Source: JACKJA01 sp050297015 (lineage in GTDB: Bacteria; Pseudomonadota; Alphaproteobacteria; Micavibrionales; Micavibrionaceae). From it: DNA of 64,000 nucleotides. The position numbers were made by a program, and so were the translations under genes. The stretch lies in the NCBI GenBank assembly GCA_050297015.1, contig JBNKRZ010000005.1, positions 1-64,000 of the forward strand, given 5' to 3'. Below the pieces are notes generated by a model. That model saw nothing but the letters and a program-made list of their open reading frames with translations. It had not been told where the DNA came from and searched no databases. Of the stretch, positions 60,763 to 64,000 are shown one piece after another (within the stretch, counting starts at the first letter, position 1; each line of letters starts with the position of its first letter).

Positions 60763-62631
60763 ATGAAAGAAGATTTAACACCGGATGAACTCAGACAATC
60801 GTATCTGGATTTTATGGAAGAGCGGGGCGCGGCGGTTGTGCCTTCATCTACGTTGTTGCCTGAAAATGACCCGACGACTCTTTTTACGGGGAGCGGTATG
60901 CAGCCTATGATCCCGTATCTGCTCGGTGAGAAACACCCCAGCGGTAATGAAGTTGTGGATGTTCAACGTTGCCTGCGGACTGTTGATATTGATGAAATCG
61001 GTGATCTGTCCCATTTGACGTTTTTTGAGATGATCGGCCGCTGGGAATTCGGCGGCGATCCGCAATTGTACAAAAAGGGCCAGATTGAACGGATTTGGAA
61101 ATGGCAGGTTGAAGAGCTGGGGCTGGACCCGGCACGTTTGTATGTTAGCGTTTATGTTGGAAATGAGGCGATGGGTATCCCGCAGGATAACGAGGCTGTT
61201 GCCATTTGGACGGATTTATTCCGGTCCGTCGGCATCGAACCTGTTGTGGAGGAATACCCCCTTCAATACGGTCTTTCACGGGGCGGGCGGATTTTCTTAT
61301 ACGGTGAGTCGGAAAACTGGTGGAGCCGTGCCGGTGTGCCGGAGCGCATGCCTATAGGTGAGCCTGGAGGCCCGGACAGCGAAATGTTCTTTGATTTCCA
61401 GACCAATGATGATGCGCTTGACCATCCGGCTACGGATAGCCAGCGTTTTCTGGAAATCGGGAATAATGTGTTTATGGCTTACAAGAAGCAGGAGGAGGGC
61501 TTTGTCCCTCTGGAGCGGCCGAATATAGATTACGGCGGCGGGTTGGAGCGTATCGCGACGGCACTTAACAGCAATCCGGACATTTATGAAACAGCGTTCT
61601 TTTTGCGTCCCAAGGCGGCGCTTAGCCAGATTGCCAATGCGACTTATGAGCAGGCGCCCAAGTCATACAGGGTTATTTTGGATCATACGCGTGCAGCGAC
61701 GTTTTTGATTGGTGACGGGGCACAGCCTAGTAATACGGATGCCGGTTATATCACACGCCGCCTGATCCGCCGGGCGATCCGGGAGGGTAAAAAGCTGGGG
61801 TTGGACAAACCGTTCCTGACCGATATTGCGCGGATATTTATTGAGGAGTCGCAATTTTATACTCACCTGTCCGGTGCGAAAGATCAGATCCTGAATATCT
61901 TGTTGCAGGAAGAGCAAAAATTCCAGAAAACCCTGCATCAGGGTGAACAGGAAATGAAAAAGCACCTTGACCGCCACGGGCAAATCACGGGTAAGGATGC
62001 TTTTTATTTCTATGAGACATATGGTTTTCCTTTGGAGCTTACCGAAGAATTGTTATCGGAAACGGGGCAGAAAATTGTGGAGGCTCATTTGTACGAAGAG
62101 GCCGCGCGTCAGCATGCGGAAGAGAGCCGTACGGCGGCTGCCGGTAAATTTAAGGGCGGGCTGGCCGATAATTCGGAAAAAACAACGGCGCTGCACACGA
62201 CGGCCCATATCATGCTGGCGGCTCTTAGGACGGTACTGGGCGATCACGTCCACCAAAAGGGAAGCAATATCACGGCAGAACGTATTCGCTTTGATTTTAG
62301 CCATCCCGCTAAAATGACGCCGGAAGAAAAGCAAGCCGTTGAGGAGCACGTGAACCGGGTTTTAGCCTCCGGGGCAGAAGTCTCCATGAAAGAAATGGGT
62401 AAACAGGAAGCCTATGAATCAGGTGTGGAGGGGAGTTTTTGGGAGAAATACCCGGAGACGGTGAAAGTCTATACCATTGAAGATTCGGAAGGTAATGTCT
62501 GGAGCCGCGAGCTTTGTGGCGGGCCGCATGTGGAACATATGGAGGCGATTAGCCAATATGGTTCTTTCAAAATCAAGAAGGAAGAATCCAGTTCCGCTGG
62601 CGTGCGAAGAATCAAAGCCGTTTTTAAATAA
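60763..62631 (+). CDS. alaS: Short-form alanyl-tRNA synthetase (Patescibacteria-like)
   Basis: A 622-residue AlaRS with an aminoacylation domain (PENDPTTLFTGSGMQPMIPYLLG at 33-55, TFFEMIGRWEFGG, NWWSRAGVPERMPIGEPGGPD, IDYGGGLERIATAL) and an editing domain with HTTAH (478-482) and CGGPHV (Cys585, His589), but it stops right after the editing domain; the usual C-Ala/DHHA1 region (about 250 residues) is missing. The N-terminal segments resemble AlaRS of CPR/Patescibacteria rather than Proteobacteria. It may be a second, acquired synthetase. GGGAG lies nine bases upstream. Confidence 0.85.
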   Translation: MKEDLTPDELRQSYLDFMEERGAAVVPSSTLLPENDPTTLFTGSGMQPMIPYLLGEKHPSGNEVVDVQRCLRTVDIDEIGDLSHLTFFEMIGRWEFGGDPQLYKKGQIERIWKWQVEELGLDPARLYVSVYVGNEAMGIPQDNEAVAIWTDLFRSVGIEPVVEEYPLQYGLSRGGRIFLYGESENWWSRAGVPERMPIGEPGGPDSEMFFDFQTNDDALDHPATDSQRFLEIGNNVFMAYKKQEEGFVPLERPNIDYGGGLERIATALNSNPDIYETAFFLRPKAALSQIANATYEQAPKSYRVILDHTRAATFLIGDGAQPSNTDAGYITRRLIRRAIREGKKLGLDKPFLTDIARIFIEESQFYTHLSGAKDQILNILLQEEQKFQKTLHQGEQEMKKHLDRHGQITGKDAFYFYETYGFPLELTEELLSETGQKIVEAHLYEEAARQHAEESRTAAAGKFKGGLADNSEKTTALHTTAHIMLAALRTVLGDHVHQKGSNITAERIRFDFSHPAKMTPEEKQAVEEHVNRVLASGAEVSMKEMGKQEAYESGVEGSFWEKYPETVKVYTIEDSEGNVWSRELCGGPHVEHMEAISQYGSFKIKKEESSSAGVRRIKAVFK

Positions 62632-62670
62632 AAGAGGTTTTGTTCGGCGTCCGGCTTATCATTTGTGGGC

Positions 62671-63483
62671 TTACCGAAAGTTTGTGTCGAATTTATAATT
62701 CACCATCAGGCCAACACTTTTGTCGGCGGTCCCATCGGTGAAACCTTTGCTGGCATAGAGTTGCAGCCCCCAGTTATCGTCGATTTTGTAAAGGCCGTAT
62801 CCTAAAAGCTCGGAATGGTTCGTGCCGTTCCGGGATGAGGATTCACGAAAGTTGTAATCAAGACCGGCGCTGATTTTGGTGTTGAATTTATAGCCGGCGC
62901 CGGTTGAAAAGCGCCAGCTGTCTTTAAGTGAATAGCGATCTGATGAACCTGCAAATTTGCGGCCGATTTTCGCCGTGGCATAAATATCGCCGTACATCTG
63001 GGTCAGACGGGCTTCGGCAATATAATCGGTTACGCCTGTGCCTAGTCTTTTATCTTCGTCGGCTGTCGGCAGCTTTACCTTTCCGGTTAGATCGGCAAAG
63101 GTGCCCTTGTCGTTAAGGCGGAACGCGCGGCTTAGGCTGAGTATGATGTCACCCATGCCTTCCTTCGTCGTTTTGGTTGTGCTTGTTCCCGTTGTGGCCG
63201 TGGTATCGCCATCGCCCACGACGGTGCCCGGCCCGGTTATTTTCAGATATGGCACGGTAATCTTGGCGGTCCACAACCCCCGTTTAATTTTTGTCGTGAA
63301 AGGAATGTAGAGGATATCCGTATTGATGGATTGTCCGTAATCGCCGGAGCTGTAGTGCATGCCGCTGGTTAATGTGATCTTGTACGGCGATTTTTTCTCC
63401 GCAGCATAAGCGGCAGAAAACATGCAGAGCGAAAACGCTAATATAAAAAGAAAGCCCGTGGCGGGTGATTTAACGTATGGCAT
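62671..63483 (-). CDS. Outer-membrane beta-barrel protein
   Basis: A 270-residue protein with a signal peptide ending SAAYA-AE, then alternating strands (ITLTSGMHYSSGDYGQSINTD, LGTGVTDYIAEARLTQMYGDIYATAKIG) and a terminal aromatic-rich strand (VGLMVNYKFDTNFR). A Gly/Thr-rich loop (TTATTGTSTTKTT) at about 93-105 is low-complexity. Resembles transporter-type porins of unknown substrate. Confidence 0.7.
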   Translation of the reverse strand: MPYVKSPATGFLFILAFSLCMFSAAYAAEKKSPYKITLTSGMHYSSGDYGQSINTDILYIPFTTKIKRGLWTAKITVPYLKITGPGTVVGDGDTTATTGTSTTKTTKEGMGDIILSLSRAFRLNDKGTFADLTGKVKLPTADEDKRLGTGVTDYIAEARLTQMYGDIYATAKIGRKFAGSSDRYSLKDSWRFSTGAGYKFNTKISAGLDYNFRESSSRNGTNHSELLGYGLYKIDDNWGLQLYASKGFTDGTADKSVGLMVNYKFDTNFR

Positions 63484-63720
63484 GGTAATTTTAATCTCTT
63501 CTCATCGGTGTTTTATGCTTTGTCCCAAATTTGATGGCGGGGGGCAAGCGTAAAATGGGCGCATCCGATCATTCATATTTTTCTAAAAAGCCGCGAATAA
63601 TTAAGTTACCCTTTATCTCTTTCTGGAAAAATGGGAAAAATACACACAAAAATGACAAGCGACTATTTTCCCTGTATATCGGTACGATAAATTTTTTTGA
63701 AAAGAGAGACAGAAGACTAA

Positions 63721-64000
63721 ATGGATGGGTTAACCCTGATATATTTGCTTCCTTTGCTGGCGATTGTGTTTTTGTACCTGAAACACAAAAAGGCGATGTA
63801 TGCCGAAAATCTGGTGCTGCAACAAGAAGAGTTTGACGCGGGCTTAACGGAGCCGCCGTCGCTTCACCCGGTGATTGACCGGAATAAATGTCTGGCGTGC
63901 CGTTCCTGTGTGGAGGCTTGCCCGGAGAAAAATGTGCTTGGGATTATTCACGGCAAGGCTGAGCTTATCGCGCCTACGCATTGTATCGGGCATGGCGCTT
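63721..64000 (+). CDS. 4Fe-4S ferredoxin-type membrane-anchored protein (truncated by window edge)
   Basis: A frame beginning MDGLTLIYLLPLLAIVFLYLKHKKAM, so an N-terminal anchor, then HPVIDRNKCLACRSCVEACPEKNVLGIIHG, with a CxxCxxCxxxCP cluster motif and APTHCIGHGA starting a second cluster or flavin region. The C-terminus lies outside the window. Such proteins are often NAD(P)-/FAD-linked oxidoreductases. No clear ribosome site was seen. Confidence 0.7.
   Translation, partial: MDGLTLIYLLPLLAIVFLYLKHKKAMYAENLVLQQEEFDAGLTEPPSLHPVIDRNKCLACRSCVEACPEKNVLGIIHGKAELIAPTHCIGHGA

Overview
The window looks like chromosomal DNA of an alphaproteobacterium. The reasons are the block rho, hemJ-hemH-hemE / ppsR-aroE-coaE / Tim44-mltA-fxsA-secB-dnaQ, a DUF3576 lipoprotein, and candidate CtrA and GANTC (CcrM) sites. 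The Dot/Icm-type coupling genes and the porin fit an uncultured Rhodospirillales/Micavibrionales-like lineage; that placement is inference.

Layout. 0-5.1 kb (minus): DotM, a one-helix protein, DotL and a pilin-like protein, the edge of a Dot/Icm-like type IVB secretion locus. 5.2-17 kb: UbiB-like kinase, OmpR-type regulator, a gene behind a sigma-54 promoter, YggS, a porin, lipoprotein plus AAA ATPase, RsmC-like methylase, an RTX protein and a MATE pump. 17.6-25 kb: a Fur-box small gene, panC, nrdB / arylsulfotransferase-like / nrdA and pyk. 25-29.2 kb: a transglutaminase-like protease with an N-terminal MshEN (c-di-GMP) domain, hldE and two lipoproteins. 29.2-40.2 kb: the origin-type block. 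Genes left of about 34.3 kb run leftward (rho, EamA, hemJHE) and those to the right run rightward (three uncharacterised genes, ppsR, aroE, coaE). The hemE-side intergenic region carries repeats, TCCCCA motifs and six GANTC sites, as at the Caulobacter origin. 40-56 kb: MuiA-like protein, serC-serA, mltA, Tim44-like, fxsA, secB, dnaQ, AsmA-like/SCP2, tandem small paralogs, metA and a run of quality-control genes. 56.0-60.5 kb: tRNA-Gly(GCC) with a 4.4 kb integrated island (integrase, AlpA, cargo) bounded by an imperfect repeat of the tRNA end. 60.7-64 kb: a short Patescibacteria-like alanyl-tRNA synthetase, an outer-membrane barrel and a truncated ferredoxin-type gene.

Three copies of a TA-flanked miniature inverted-repeat element (274, 167 and 274 bp) are scattered across the window. 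Two of them supply the stop codon of the gene they abut.

The best candidates for new biology are the MshEN-LapG-like fusion protease, the putative replication origin with phased CtrA half-sites and a GANTC cluster, the short AlaRS, the stop-donating mini-elements, and the island's three-gene cargo operon with its structured upstream DNA. No searches or alignments were run. Family names come from motifs read by eye.
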